Assembly (NCBI RefSeq): GCF_002017875.1 | Contig: NZ_MUFV01000001.1 | Coordinates: forward strand, 124,001-188,000 | DNA: 64,000 nucleotides | Source: Deinococcus sp. LM3 | GTDB lineage: Bacteria; Deinococcota; Deinococci; Deinococcales; Deinococcaceae | Direction: 5' to 3' | Shown: positions 55,103 to 64,000 of the stretch, one piece after another | How positions within the stretch are numbered: the first letter of the stretch is position 1 | Layout of the letters: each line of letters starts with the position of its first letter | Made by a program: the position numbers and the translations under genes | The notes under the pieces: generated by a model | What the model was told of the DNA's origin: nothing | Database searches by the model: none | Seen by the model: only the letters and a program-made list of their open reading frames with translations

Positions 55103-56037
55103 CGTGTCCACCCCGGCTGCGCGGAACCGAACTCGTCCACGGCGCACAGCGTCTCCATGATCAGCCGCGCCATCAGCAGTTCGCTGCGGCCGGTGGGGTC
55201 GAGGTTCGGGGCGAGTTCCACCACGTCCAGCCCGACGATGGTGTTGTGCCGCGCGGTCTCCGATAGGATCCGCAGGCCCTGCGCGTAGGTCAGGCCGTCC
55301 GGTTCGGGGCTGCTCGTGCCGGGGATGACGCTGGGGTCGAAGGCGTCCACGTCCACACTGAGGTACACGTTCTTCCCGCGTGGCAGGCGGGCCAGCACGC
55401 CCGGCAGATCGCCCGCTACGTCCGTCATGGGGATCAGGGCGTGCCCCCGCGCGCGGGCCGCTGCGACCGCTTCCGGGTCGAAGCGCAGCCCACGCAGGCC
55501 AACCGTCGTGATGTGCACGAGGTTGGGCAGTTCCTCGCAGGCGCGGCGGAAAGGGCTGCTGTTGCTGTAGCGGGTGTCGTTGCGGCTGTCCGTGAAGTCC
55601 AGGTGCGCGTCCAGCTGCACCACATGCAGGTCCGGCACGCCCGCGAAGGCCCGCAGGATCGGATACGTGACGCTGTGATCCCCGCCCAGGAACACCGGCA
55701 GACTGCACCGGTCCCGCACGGACTCCGCCGCCGCGCTGATCCGCTCCCGCGCCAGTTCCGGCTCCAGGCTGGGCAGCACCACGTCCCCCGCGTCCGCGAA
55801 GGTCACGCCCGCCAGCCTCGTCACGCCGTCCAGGCCCGTGAAAGGGGGCACGCTCCGCAGGCTCGCCTCCCGCAGGGCACGCGGGGCGAAGCGTGCGCCG
55901 GGGCGGAAGCCCAGCGCGATATCGAAGGGGATGCCGAGCACGGCCACGTCCGCCGTCCAGTCAGCATCAGGCTGCACGATGGGTGCGCGGGCGAAGGTGG
56001 ATATTCCGCCGTAGGGCAGGTGTGTGGGCTGGGTCAT
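55099..56037 (-). CDS. hutG: Formimidoylglutamase (ureohydrolase family)
   Basis: A 312-residue arginase-fold, Mn-dependent hydrolase. The motifs are FLGGDHSVTYP, QLDAHLDF and SVDVDAFDPSVIPGTSSPEPDGLT. In isolation it could be an agmatinase. Its place between hutU and hutI, coupled by 4-base overlaps on both sides, argues for N-formimidoyl-glutamate as substrate, giving glutamate and formamide. Confidence 0.87.
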   Translation of the reverse strand: MTQPTHLPYGGISTFARAPIVQPDADWTADVAVLGIPFDIALGFRPGARFAPRALREASLRSVPPFTGLDGVTRLAGVTFADAGDVVLPSLEPELARERISAAAESVRDRCSLPVFLGGDHSVTYPILRAFAGVPDLHVVQLDAHLDFTDSRNDTRYSNSSPFRRACEELPNLVHITTVGLRGLRFDPEAVAAARARGHALIPMTDVAGDLPGVLARLPRGKNVYLSVDVDAFDPSVIPGTSSPEPDGLTYAQGLRILSETARHNTIVGLDVVELAPNLDPTGRSELLMARLIMETLCAVDEFGSAQPGWTR

Positions 56038-56644
56038 CGGCAGAACCTCCGGTTGGTCGGAACACCCGTGATGGTGTACTCACCGAGGGGGCGGAGCGAC
56101 GGAACGTGGAACCGCTGCACGATCAGTCCCACCGTGTTCCCGGCGGGAAGGGTCGCGACGCACACCACGCCCGGTTTCACGTCCAGCGCCTCCATGCCCG
56201 GTAGGACGCGGGTGCGCAGGCCGCCGCTGGTGTTCCACAGGCGCAGGGTGTTCCCGCCGCGTCCCAGCAGGTACTGCCCGTCCGGCATCCAGGTCACGTC
56301 GAACACGTCACCGTTCTTCAGCGGCAGGACACGACCATCTGGCTTCACGAGATGAACGACGATGGGGTCGTGCTTGGGGTTGTTGGAACTCTGCCGGAAC
56401 AGCAGGGCGTGAAACCGGCCGTCCAGGCTGGGCTGGCGCTGATCGAGTTGCCATTCCATCCACCCGCCATCCGGGTGAGGGTCAGGGGCCGGGGCGCTGA
56501 CCGAGACCACCCGGCCGCCGATCAGTGTCACCGGGTAGGCGGGAGGGGTGGGGGGCGTGTCGGTCTGCGCGTGGGCCAGCGCGCCGAGGGTCAGGGTCGT
56601 GGCAACGGCTTGCCGAAGCAGGCCTGAGCGGGCAACAGGAGTGT

Positions 56645-56648
<4 letters not shown>
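56034..56648 (-). CDS. Secreted protein of unknown function inside the hut operon
   Basis: A 204-residue protein with a signal peptide (basic MNTPVARSGLLRQ, hydrophobic AVATTLTLGALAHAQ). The mature part contains short beta-strand repeats with FDVTWMPDGQYLLGRGGNTLRLWNTSGG, like WD/TolB-type blades, too few for a full propeller. Two Cys are present. It overlaps hutU and hutG by 4 bases each, so it is translated with them. No role in histidine catabolism is known to me; it may act as an envelope partner or be a chance passenger. Confidence 0.72.
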
Positions 56649-58330
<1,682 letters not shown>

Positions 58331-58393
58331 GGGGGGTCCTCCGGGGAGTGGGGGCTGTGAACTCTGAGCCGTGAGCTGTGCGTTGGGGCAAAG

Positions 58394-58411
58394 CTGAAGC
58401 ACAAGCTTCAG
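58394..58411. promoter_or_regulatory. Inverted repeat upstream of the hut operon
   Basis: CTGAAGC-ACAA-GCTTCAG is a perfect 7-bp inverted repeat 64 bases before the hutU start. It could be an operator for a hut regulator; none of the nearby regulators is shown to bind it. Confidence 0.4.
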
Positions 58412-58564
58412 TGGTTGTCCTCAGAGCCCATCGCTCAGAACTCACAGCCCATTTCTGTGCCGCCATCTTCCATCCGCCATCTGCCTCCCGCAATCGCCTT
58501 TTCCGGTCTGCCCGGAAAGCGACCCGCCTCCCTTGCTATCAGTCAGCACATGCAGCATTCTGAA

Positions 58565-58578
58565 TGAGTGAACACTCA
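58565..58578. promoter_or_regulatory. TetR operator overlapping the tetR start codon
   Basis: TGAGTG-AA-CACTCA is a perfect 14-bp palindrome, similar to the TGAnTGnnCAnTCA sites of TetR repressors. The GTG start codon (58568-58570) is part of the left half-site. Confidence 0.6.
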
Positions 58579-59200
58579 CTCGGACGGGAATGAACGGGCG
58601 AAGCGGACCTCGCCCCGCCCGGCAGACGACCCCCAGCGGCGGGCCACCATCCTCCACGCAGCGCAGGTCTGCTTCGCGCAGGACGGCTTTCACCGCACGA
58701 CCATGCGCGCCGTGGCCCGGCAGGCGGGACTGGCTGAGGGCACCCTCTACCATCACTTCCGCAGCAAGGACGACCTGCTGCTGGGCCTGTTCGGCGCCCT
58801 GGGGGAGCAGGCGCGCGACTCGCTCGATCCGGCGGCGCTGGCGGCACTGAACCTGCGGGATTTCCTGCGGGCGTTCCTGGCCGCGCCACTGGCGGCGCTG
58901 GCGCAGGACGAGGCGGGGCTGCTGCGCGTGATCCTGTCCGAGGGCCTGATCCGCCGCGACCTGGGCCGCGCGTTCGCCGAGGGCCTGAACGGGACAGCGG
59001 ACCTGGGCGCGCAGGCCCTCTCGGCTCGGCCTGAGCTGCGTGACGTGGACACCGGCGAGCTGCTGCGCACCGGCCTGACGCTGGTGCTGGGTCACTGCGT
59101 GCGGGGCGCGCTGTCGGGCGATCCTCTCCCCGATCCGCAGGTGACGGCGGCGCGCGTGGCGGACGTGCTGCTGGCCCTGCTCGCAGCGGAGCGCGCGTGA
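58568..59200 (+). CDS. TetR-family transcriptional repressor
   Basis: A 210-residue regulator. The helix-turn-helix is ATILHAAQVCFAQDGFHRTTMRAVARQAGLAEGTLYHHFRSKDDLL, with the FYYHF-like YHHF end. The all-helical ligand domain follows. The GTG start lies inside a palindromic operator, with CATTCT 6 bases upstream as a possible -10. It overlaps the glycosyltransferase gene by 4 bases and probably controls both. Confidence 0.92.
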   Translation: MNTHSDGNERAKRTSPRPADDPQRRATILHAAQVCFAQDGFHRTTMRAVARQAGLAEGTLYHHFRSKDDLLLGLFGALGEQARDSLDPAALAALNLRDFLRAFLAAPLAALAQDEAGLLRVILSEGLIRRDLGRAFAEGLNGTADLGAQALSARPELRDVDTGELLRTGLTLVLGHCVRGALSGDPLPDPQVTAARVADVLLALLAAERA

Positions 59201-60447
59201 GGGTCACGCTGATCGCGCTGGGGTCGCGCGGGGACGTGCAGCCGTACGTGGCGCTGGGGCTGGGGCTGCGCCGGGCGGGGCACGCGGTGCGGCTCGCCTC
59301 GCACGAGGCGTTCCGCGCGCTCGTGACGGGCGCGGGTCTGGAGTTCGCCCCGATGCGCGGGGACGTGCAGGAGGTCGTGAACAGCCCCGAGATGCGCGCC
59401 GCGCTGGCGGGCGGGAACATGCTGGCGATCAACCGGGTGTCCGCCCGCGCCACGCAGCAGGGGGCGCTGCTGTGGGCCGAGGACGGCCTCGTGGCCGCGC
59501 GGGACGCCGACCTGCTCGTGGCGGGCATCGGCGGGTTGAACGTCGCGCAGGCCCTCTCGGAGAAGCTGCGTATGCCGCTCGTGGAGGCGCACGTGGTGCC
59601 ATTCCATCCCACGCGGGCCTTTCCGGGGGCGATCTTCCCGCCGGCCACCGCGCGGCTGGGCGGCTGGGCGAACCGCCTGTCGCACGTCCTGACGCGGCAG
59701 GTGATGTGGCAGATGTTCCGCTCGGCCGACTCGCGCGCGCGGCGCGAGGTGCTGGGCCTCTCTCCCGCCCCGCTGCTCGGCCCGCGCCCGCTGCGGCCCC
59801 TGCCGACCCTGCACGGCATCAGCCCGGCGGTCCTGCCCCGCCCCGCCGACTGGGACGCGGCGCAGCACCTGACCGGCTACTGGTTCCTCCCGCAGGAGGC
59901 CTGGACGCCCCCGCCCGCGCTGGAGGCGTTCCTGAATTCTGGCCCTCCCCCGGTGTCCATCGGCTTCGGCAGCATGACCACCCCGGACCCGCCGGCGACC
60001 ACCCGCGCGGTCGTGCGGGCGCTGGAGCGCAGCGGGCAGCGGGCGGTCCTCCTGAGCGGCTGGGGTGGCCTGAGCGCCGCCGACGTGCCGGATTCGGTGT
60101 TCGTGACGGACAGCGTCCCGCACGACTGGCTGTTCCCGCGCGTGGCGGCCGTGGTGCATCACGGCGGGGCGGGCACGACGGCGGCGGGCCTCGCGGCGGG
60201 CGTGCCGAATGTCGTCGTGCCGTTCTTCGGGGATCAGCCGTTCTGGGGCGACCGTGTGCAGAGGCTGGGCGTGGGGCCTGCCCCGGTGCCGCGCCGCGCC
60301 CTGAACGAGCGGACGCTGGCGGACGCCCTGACGCGCGCCGTCACGGACGCCGGCATGAAGGAACGGGCGGCGGCCCTTGGCGCCCGCATCCGCACGGAGG
60401 ACGGCGTGGCGCGCGCGGCGAAAGTAATCTCGGGACTGAAGCTGTAG
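59197..60447 (+). CDS. Glycosyltransferase, GT1 (UGT/MGT-like)
   Basis: A 416-residue GT-B-fold transferase. The N-terminal RVTLIALGSRGDVQPYVALGLGLRRAGH is typical of the UGT80/sterol and macrolide groups. The C-terminal donor site has VSIGFGSMT, VPHDWLFPRVAAVVHHGGAGTTAAGLAAGVPNVVVPFFGDQPFWG, close to the PSPG box. It would glycosylate a lipid, sterol-like compound or small toxic molecule. It starts at GTG 59197, overlapping the tetR stop. Confidence 0.9.
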   Translation: MRVTLIALGSRGDVQPYVALGLGLRRAGHAVRLASHEAFRALVTGAGLEFAPMRGDVQEVVNSPEMRAALAGGNMLAINRVSARATQQGALLWAEDGLVAARDADLLVAGIGGLNVAQALSEKLRMPLVEAHVVPFHPTRAFPGAIFPPATARLGGWANRLSHVLTRQVMWQMFRSADSRARREVLGLSPAPLLGPRPLRPLPTLHGISPAVLPRPADWDAAQHLTGYWFLPQEAWTPPPALEAFLNSGPPPVSIGFGSMTTPDPPATTRAVVRALERSGQRAVLLSGWGGLSAADVPDSVFVTDSVPHDWLFPRVAAVVHHGGAGTTAAGLAAGVPNVVVPFFGDQPFWGDRVQRLGVGPAPVPRRALNERTLADALTRAVTDAGMKERAAALGARIRTEDGVARAAKVISGLKL

Positions 60448-60497
60448 CTCCCCGCGATAACTTTCCGGTCCTGTCGGAATCGTGCCATTCTGCGCCC

Positions 60498-61241
60498 GTG
60501 GCATCATCCTCTTCCCTGCTGTCCGGCGCGGTGGACGTGCTGAGTGCCTTCGACGCGGATCACACCGAGTGGCGCCTCTCGGACCTGTCCCGGCAGCTGG
60601 GCGTGCCGACCAGCACCCTGCACGAGCAACTGCTGGCGCTGTGTGGGACGGGCCTGCTGGTGCGAGTGGGGCGGGGCCGCTACCGGCTGGGCTGGCGGCT
60701 GCTGAAACTGTCGAGCGCCCTGTACGGCAGCCTGCCCTGGTACGCCCCGGCGCACGCGGCGATGGAGCGCGTGGCGCGCGGCACGCACTGTCTGGCGTTC
60801 CTGTGCGTGCTGGACGGCGAGGACCGGGTGCTGTGCGTGGCGCGCAGCGTGCAGGGCCGGGACGGGCCGCCCGTGGCGGGAGAACTGGATTTCGAGCTGC
60901 CCGCCCACGCGACCGCCAGCGGGAAACTGCTGCTGGCGCTGGCCGGGCGGCCCCTGCCAGCGGGAGCGCCGCCGTTCACAGCGCACACGGTCACGGACGG
61001 GCGGGCGTGGGAGGCGCAGGCCGCCGCGATCGGCCGGGACGGGTACGCGGTCACGGCGGACGAGTGGGCGGTCGGGACCGCCAGTCTCGCCGTGCCGGTG
61101 CGGGAGGCGGGCGGGCGGGTGCTGGCCGCGCTGGGCGTCAGTCTGCCCACGCAGGCGCTGCGCGGGCGGGACGCGCCGCTGCGCTCGCTGCGGGACGCGG
61201 CGGACGCGGTCAGCTGGGAGCTGGGGTGGCGTCCGGAATGA
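60498..61241 (+). CDS. IclR-family transcriptional regulator
   Basis: A 247-residue regulator. The winged helix (AVDVLSAFDADHTEWRLSDLSRQLGVPTSTLHEQLLAL) is followed by an effector domain with LPAHATASGKLLLA, the classical ATxxGKAxLA-like motif, and a DEWAVGTASLAVPV strand. The GTG start has CATTCT 6 bases upstream, as in tetR. Its last 32 bases overlap the 3' end of the convergent GGDEF-EAL gene. The target is unknown. Confidence 0.87.
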   Translation: MASSSSLLSGAVDVLSAFDADHTEWRLSDLSRQLGVPTSTLHEQLLALCGTGLLVRVGRGRYRLGWRLLKLSSALYGSLPWYAPAHAAMERVARGTHCLAFLCVLDGEDRVLCVARSVQGRDGPPVAGELDFELPAHATASGKLLLALAGRPLPAGAPPFTAHTVTDGRAWEAQAAAIGRDGYAVTADEWAVGTASLAVPVREAGGRVLAALGVSLPTQALRGRDAPLRSLRDAADAVSWELGWRPE

Positions 61242-63639
61242 GTTCGGCGGCCTGCGTGGGCGGCAGCGGGCGCGACAGCAGGAATCCCTGCGCGTGGTCG
61301 CAGCCCAGTCCGGCCAGGATCCGGCGCTGCTCCTCGGTCTCGATGCCCTCGACGGTCACGGTCATGTCCAGCGTCTGCGCCAGCTGAATCATGGCGGTCA
61401 TCAGGGCCGTGACCCTGGGGCCGCGCGGGCCGGTCAGGGCGTTCGTGAACGACCGGTCGATCTTCAACTGATCGAACGGGAGCGCCTGCAACATGCTGAG
61501 GCTGCTGTACCCGGTGCCGAAATCGTCGATGGCGATCTGCACGCCCAGCGCCTTGAGGTCCCGCACATGCGTCTGCGCGCGTTCCAGGTCGTGCATGACC
61601 AGACTCTCCGTGACTTCCAGGATCAGGTGCCGGGCATTCAGGCCGGTGTGCTCCAGCACGCTGCGGACGGTCTGCACGAAGTCCGGCAGTTCGAATTGCA
61701 GGGGGCTGACGTTCACGGACATGCACAGCCCGCGCGGCTCGAAGTCCCACGCGGCGGCCTGCGCGCACGACTCGCGCAGGACCCACTCTCCGATGTTCAG
61801 GATGGCGCGGCTGTCCTCGGCCAGCGGAATGAACTGACCGGGCGGCACGAGGCCGCGCGTGGGGTGCTCCCAGCGGACCAGCGCCTCGAACCCCGCCAGC
61901 CGCCGGCCGCACAGGTCGTGGCGACCCTGGTAGTGCAGGCGCATCTCGCCGCGTTCGCAGGCGCCGCGCAGGTCGCGTTCCAGCTGTTGCCGCTCACCGG
62001 GTTCACCCATCTGCGCCTCGAAGTGCAGGACCTGATTCCCGCCGCTGCGTTTGACGCGGTACATGGCGAGGTCGGCGTGCTGTTGCAACGCCCCGGCGTC
62101 CGTGCCGTCGGCGGGGGCCACGGCGCACCCCACGGACGCCGTGATGTTCACGCGCTGCCCGCCCAGCGTGAACGGGCGGGCCAGGGCGTCCGCGAGTTTC
62201 TGCGCGACCAGCGTCACGTCCTCGCGGGCGGTCACGCGGCTCAGCAGCACCGTGAACTCGTCGCCGCCCATGCGGCCCACCAGGTCGGTGCCGCGCACGC
62301 TCTCGCCCAGGCGGCGGGCCACCTGTTGCAGCAGGTTATCCCCGGCCGGGTGCCCGAACGTGTCGTTGACCTGCTTGAAGCGGTCCAGGTCGATGAAGAT
62401 CAGCGCGGCCTGCTGCCCGCATTCCAGGCTGCCCAGCGTGTCGTGCGTCACCTGATGAAAGTGCGCGCGGTTCGCGACGCCGGTCAGGGGGTCGTGCGTG
62501 GCGCGGTGCAGCAGTACCTGCTGCGTCTCCTGGAGGGCGCGGTTGGCCTGCGCGAGTTCCACGTTGCGCAGCCGCTCGATTTCCGCCTCGCGGTTCAGGA
62601 GTTCCAGGCGGATCTCGGCGGTCAGGAGTTGCGAGCGGGCGTCGACCTCGCGGGCGTGCATCTGGCGTTCCAGGTCGAAGTGCTCGCGGGCGACGCTCAG
62701 GGCCTGCGCGTGGAGGCCCTGCTGCTCGAACAGCTCGGCGAGGGCTTCCAGGGCCAGCGCCTCCTGCGGCCGTGTGCGGGCCTCGCGGCTGATGCGCAGG
62801 CTCTCGCGCAGCAGCGGTTCGGCCTCGTCGGGGCGGTTCAGGCGCAGCAGGGCGCGCGCGGCCGTGACGCCCTGACGGCACACGGCTTCCAGGTCCTGCC
62901 GGGCGCGGTTGGCGTTCAGGTCGTCCAGCGCCACGCGCAGCGCCTCCTCGGGGCGGTCCTGGCGCAGCAGGGCGCGGCTCACGCACTCCTGCACGGTGGA
63001 TGTCCAGCGGGGCGGTCCGGACTCGCGGATCACGTCCAGGTGCTCGGCGGCCAGGGTCAGGACTTCCTCGCTGCGGTGCATCTGGTCGCGAATGGCGATC
63101 AGGTGCGTCATGGAGGACGCCAGCATCACCGGGGAGCGCAGCGCCTCGGCGATCTCCAGCGCCTGCCGGTGAAAGGCGAGGGCCTGCGTGGTATTGCCGG
63201 TGTCGGTGTACAGGCTCGCGAGGTTGTTCAGCGCCCGGAAGCTGCCCATGCGGTCCCCGGTGTCCTGCGTGATTCGCAGGCTGTGCAGGAACGCCTCGAG
63301 CGCCTGATCGTACTGCCCGAGGCGGTCGTGTCCCAGGCCCAGGCCGTTCAGGGCGCGGGCCTCGGTCTGCGGGTCGCCCAGTTCACGCGCCAGCGGCAGG
63401 CAGTGGCTGATCTGCGTCAGGACTGCCGGCAGGTCCCCGGTGTACAGCGCGCACCCGGCCAGCAGCAGGTGCGCCTGCGCGCGGGCTGCCCGGTCGCCCT
63501 GCGCCTCCGCGCGGCGCAGCAGGGCCGCGATCTCGCCTTGCGAGCGTTCCGGCGTGTGGTACATCGCGGCTTCCAGCGCCTGCAACTGCCCAAGCAGCGT
63601 GCCGGGCGGGGTGGGGACGGAGCGGCCTGATTGCGTCAC
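61210..63639 (-). CDS. TPR-GGDEF-EAL cyclic-di-GMP enzyme
   Basis: An 809-residue cytosolic protein with no membrane segment. TPR repeats span about residues 20-340 (ARALNGLGLGHDRLGQYDQALEAF and similar), a coiled coil 345-385, a GGDEF domain about 390-550 with intact MGGDEFTVLL, and an EAL domain about 565-805 with FEALVRW, LEVTESLV, IDDFGTGYSSL, LKIDRSF and VEGIETEEQ all present. Both synthesis and breakdown of cyclic-di-GMP are possible. AGGAGGT 6 bases before GTG 63639 fixes the start; the GTG at 63675 overlaps a TACTGT -10 box. Confidence 0.92.
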   Translation of the reverse strand: MTQSGRSVPTPPGTLLGQLQALEAAMYHTPERSQGEIAALLRRAEAQGDRAARAQAHLLLAGCALYTGDLPAVLTQISHCLPLARELGDPQTEARALNGLGLGHDRLGQYDQALEAFLHSLRITQDTGDRMGSFRALNNLASLYTDTGNTTQALAFHRQALEIAEALRSPVMLASSMTHLIAIRDQMHRSEEVLTLAAEHLDVIRESGPPRWTSTVQECVSRALLRQDRPEEALRVALDDLNANRARQDLEAVCRQGVTAARALLRLNRPDEAEPLLRESLRISREARTRPQEALALEALAELFEQQGLHAQALSVAREHFDLERQMHAREVDARSQLLTAEIRLELLNREAEIERLRNVELAQANRALQETQQVLLHRATHDPLTGVANRAHFHQVTHDTLGSLECGQQAALIFIDLDRFKQVNDTFGHPAGDNLLQQVARRLGESVRGTDLVGRMGGDEFTVLLSRVTAREDVTLVAQKLADALARPFTLGGQRVNITASVGCAVAPADGTDAGALQQHADLAMYRVKRSGGNQVLHFEAQMGEPGERQQLERDLRGACERGEMRLHYQGRHDLCGRRLAGFEALVRWEHPTRGLVPPGQFIPLAEDSRAILNIGEWVLRESCAQAAAWDFEPRGLCMSVNVSPLQFELPDFVQTVRSVLEHTGLNARHLILEVTESLVMHDLERAQTHVRDLKALGVQIAIDDFGTGYSSLSMLQALPFDQLKIDRSFTNALTGPRGPRVTALMTAMIQLAQTLDMTVTVEGIETEEQRRILAGLGCDHAQGFLLSRPLPPTQAAELIPDATPAPS

Positions 63640-63726
63640 GGGGGAACCTCCTGCCAGCGCGGATCCTGCGCTCACAGTAGGGGGCGGCGCACCACAGAAA
63701 CGTCACACTTCCGTGACCTTCAGGCG

Positions 63727-64000
63727 CTAGCCGTCCATCAGTTTGGGCAGCATCCGCACCCAGTTCACGTCGGGCCAGCGGTTCAGGAACGCCAGCGCCT
63801 CGGGGCTCAGGGCCTGATCGAGTTCGATGGCCAGCAGCGCCTGCCCGCCGCGCGTGTCGCGGGTGCAGGTCAGGGTGGCGATGTTCACGGCGTCGGCGGC
63901 GATGGTGCTGGCGATGCGGGCGATCATGCCGACCGCGTCCGAGTAGCGCAGCAGCGCGGTGGGACTGGCGGCGCTGAAGTTCACGCCCAGGCCCTGCACC
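63727..64000 (-). CDS. sdaAB: L-serine dehydratase beta subunit, C-terminal end (cut by window edge)
   Basis: The last 90 or so residues of a protein running off the window; the frame is open to base 64000. GMIARIASTIAADAVNIATLTCTRDTRGGQALLAIELDQ is an ACT domain of the type that ends the serine dehydratase beta chain. A separate D-3-phosphoglycerate dehydrogenase ACT tail is the main alternative. The start is outside the window. Confidence 0.75.
   Translation of the reverse strand, partial: VQGLGVNFSAASPTALLRYSDAVGMIARIASTIAADAVNIATLTCTRDTRGGQALLAIELDQALSPEALAFLNRWPDVNWVRMLPKLMDG

Noticed and set aside
61294..63630. Plus-strand open frame opposite the GGDEF-EAL gene
   Set aside because: Shadow frame. 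The minus strand carries intact TPR, GGDEF and EAL motifs.

Overview
The window looks like a chromosomal segment of a Deinococcus species. The evidence is the very high G+C with strong third-position GC, the many genes whose -10 box (TANNNT) lies only 6-7 bases before the start codon (leaderless transcription, known to be common in Deinococcus), a desiccation-related ferritin-like secreted protein, fasciclin-repeat and pullulanase secreted proteins, and a dispersed family of small non-coding repeats. About 60 protein genes, one tRNA-Pro(CGG), about 15 hairpin terminators and nine copies or fragments of one small repeat can be supported. No CRISPR array, prophage, transposase or rRNA gene was seen.

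Layout. 1-3.4 kb: the 3' end of a PLP aminotransferase, then a MarR repressor (MhqR-like) beside a gene that fuses a ring-cleaving dioxygenase to a carboxylesterase, probably a quinone-detoxification module. 3.5-6 kb: two small secreted proteins, signal peptidase I and an FKBP-type prolyl isomerase. 6.2-16.2 kb: a galactoside operon made of a DeoR regulator, an ABC sugar binding protein with two permeases, GH42 beta-galactosidase, GH36 alpha-galactosidase, galT and galK. It has no ATPase and no galE. 16.6-20.3 kb: a secreted pullulanase with three N-terminal starch-binding modules. 20.5-24.4 kb: a nucleoside hydrolase, a small kinase, a degenerate PEP-utiliser-like protein and a JAMM peptidase. 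24.5-29.8 kb: FtsK and a triple-FAS1 secreted protein. 30-33 kb: a phosphoesterase and a NatAB-type ABC exporter. 33.6-41.8 kb: a double winged-helix protein, a PstA/DarA-type cyclic-di-AMP receptor, release factor 3, an HDAC-like hydrolase divergent from a nitronate monooxygenase, an acetyltransferase, an ACT protein, a second phosphoesterase, tRNA-Pro, RecX and ribosomal protein S20. 41.9-48.9 kb: GlmM, an APH-like kinase, a YcaQ-type glycosylase, the desiccation-related protein, and HIT and HAD proteins. 49.2-50.6 kb: a PadR regulator coupled to two paralogous membrane proteins. 50.6-58.3 kb: serine dehydratase alpha chain, a histidine phosphatase and a complete hut operon (hutU, a secreted protein, hutG, hutI, hutH). 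58.5-64 kb: TetR plus glycosyltransferase, IclR, a TPR-GGDEF-EAL protein and the 3' end of the serine dehydratase beta chain.

The strongest unexplained signal is the dispersed 139-163 bp element. It has terminal inverted repeats (TACGGACTCCG and CGGAATCCGTA) and two internal hairpins, one of them showing compensatory base changes. In five complete copies it is flanked by a direct repeat of TGA. In four genes with recognisable copies, and in a fifth with a remnant, that TGA is the stop codon of the neighbouring gene. The simplest reading is a non-autonomous mobile element that inserts into TGA and duplicates it, so that a gene hit at its stop codon keeps the stop. A second, smaller repeat family (GATGGTTGATGG cores) forms long perfect hairpins between convergent genes.
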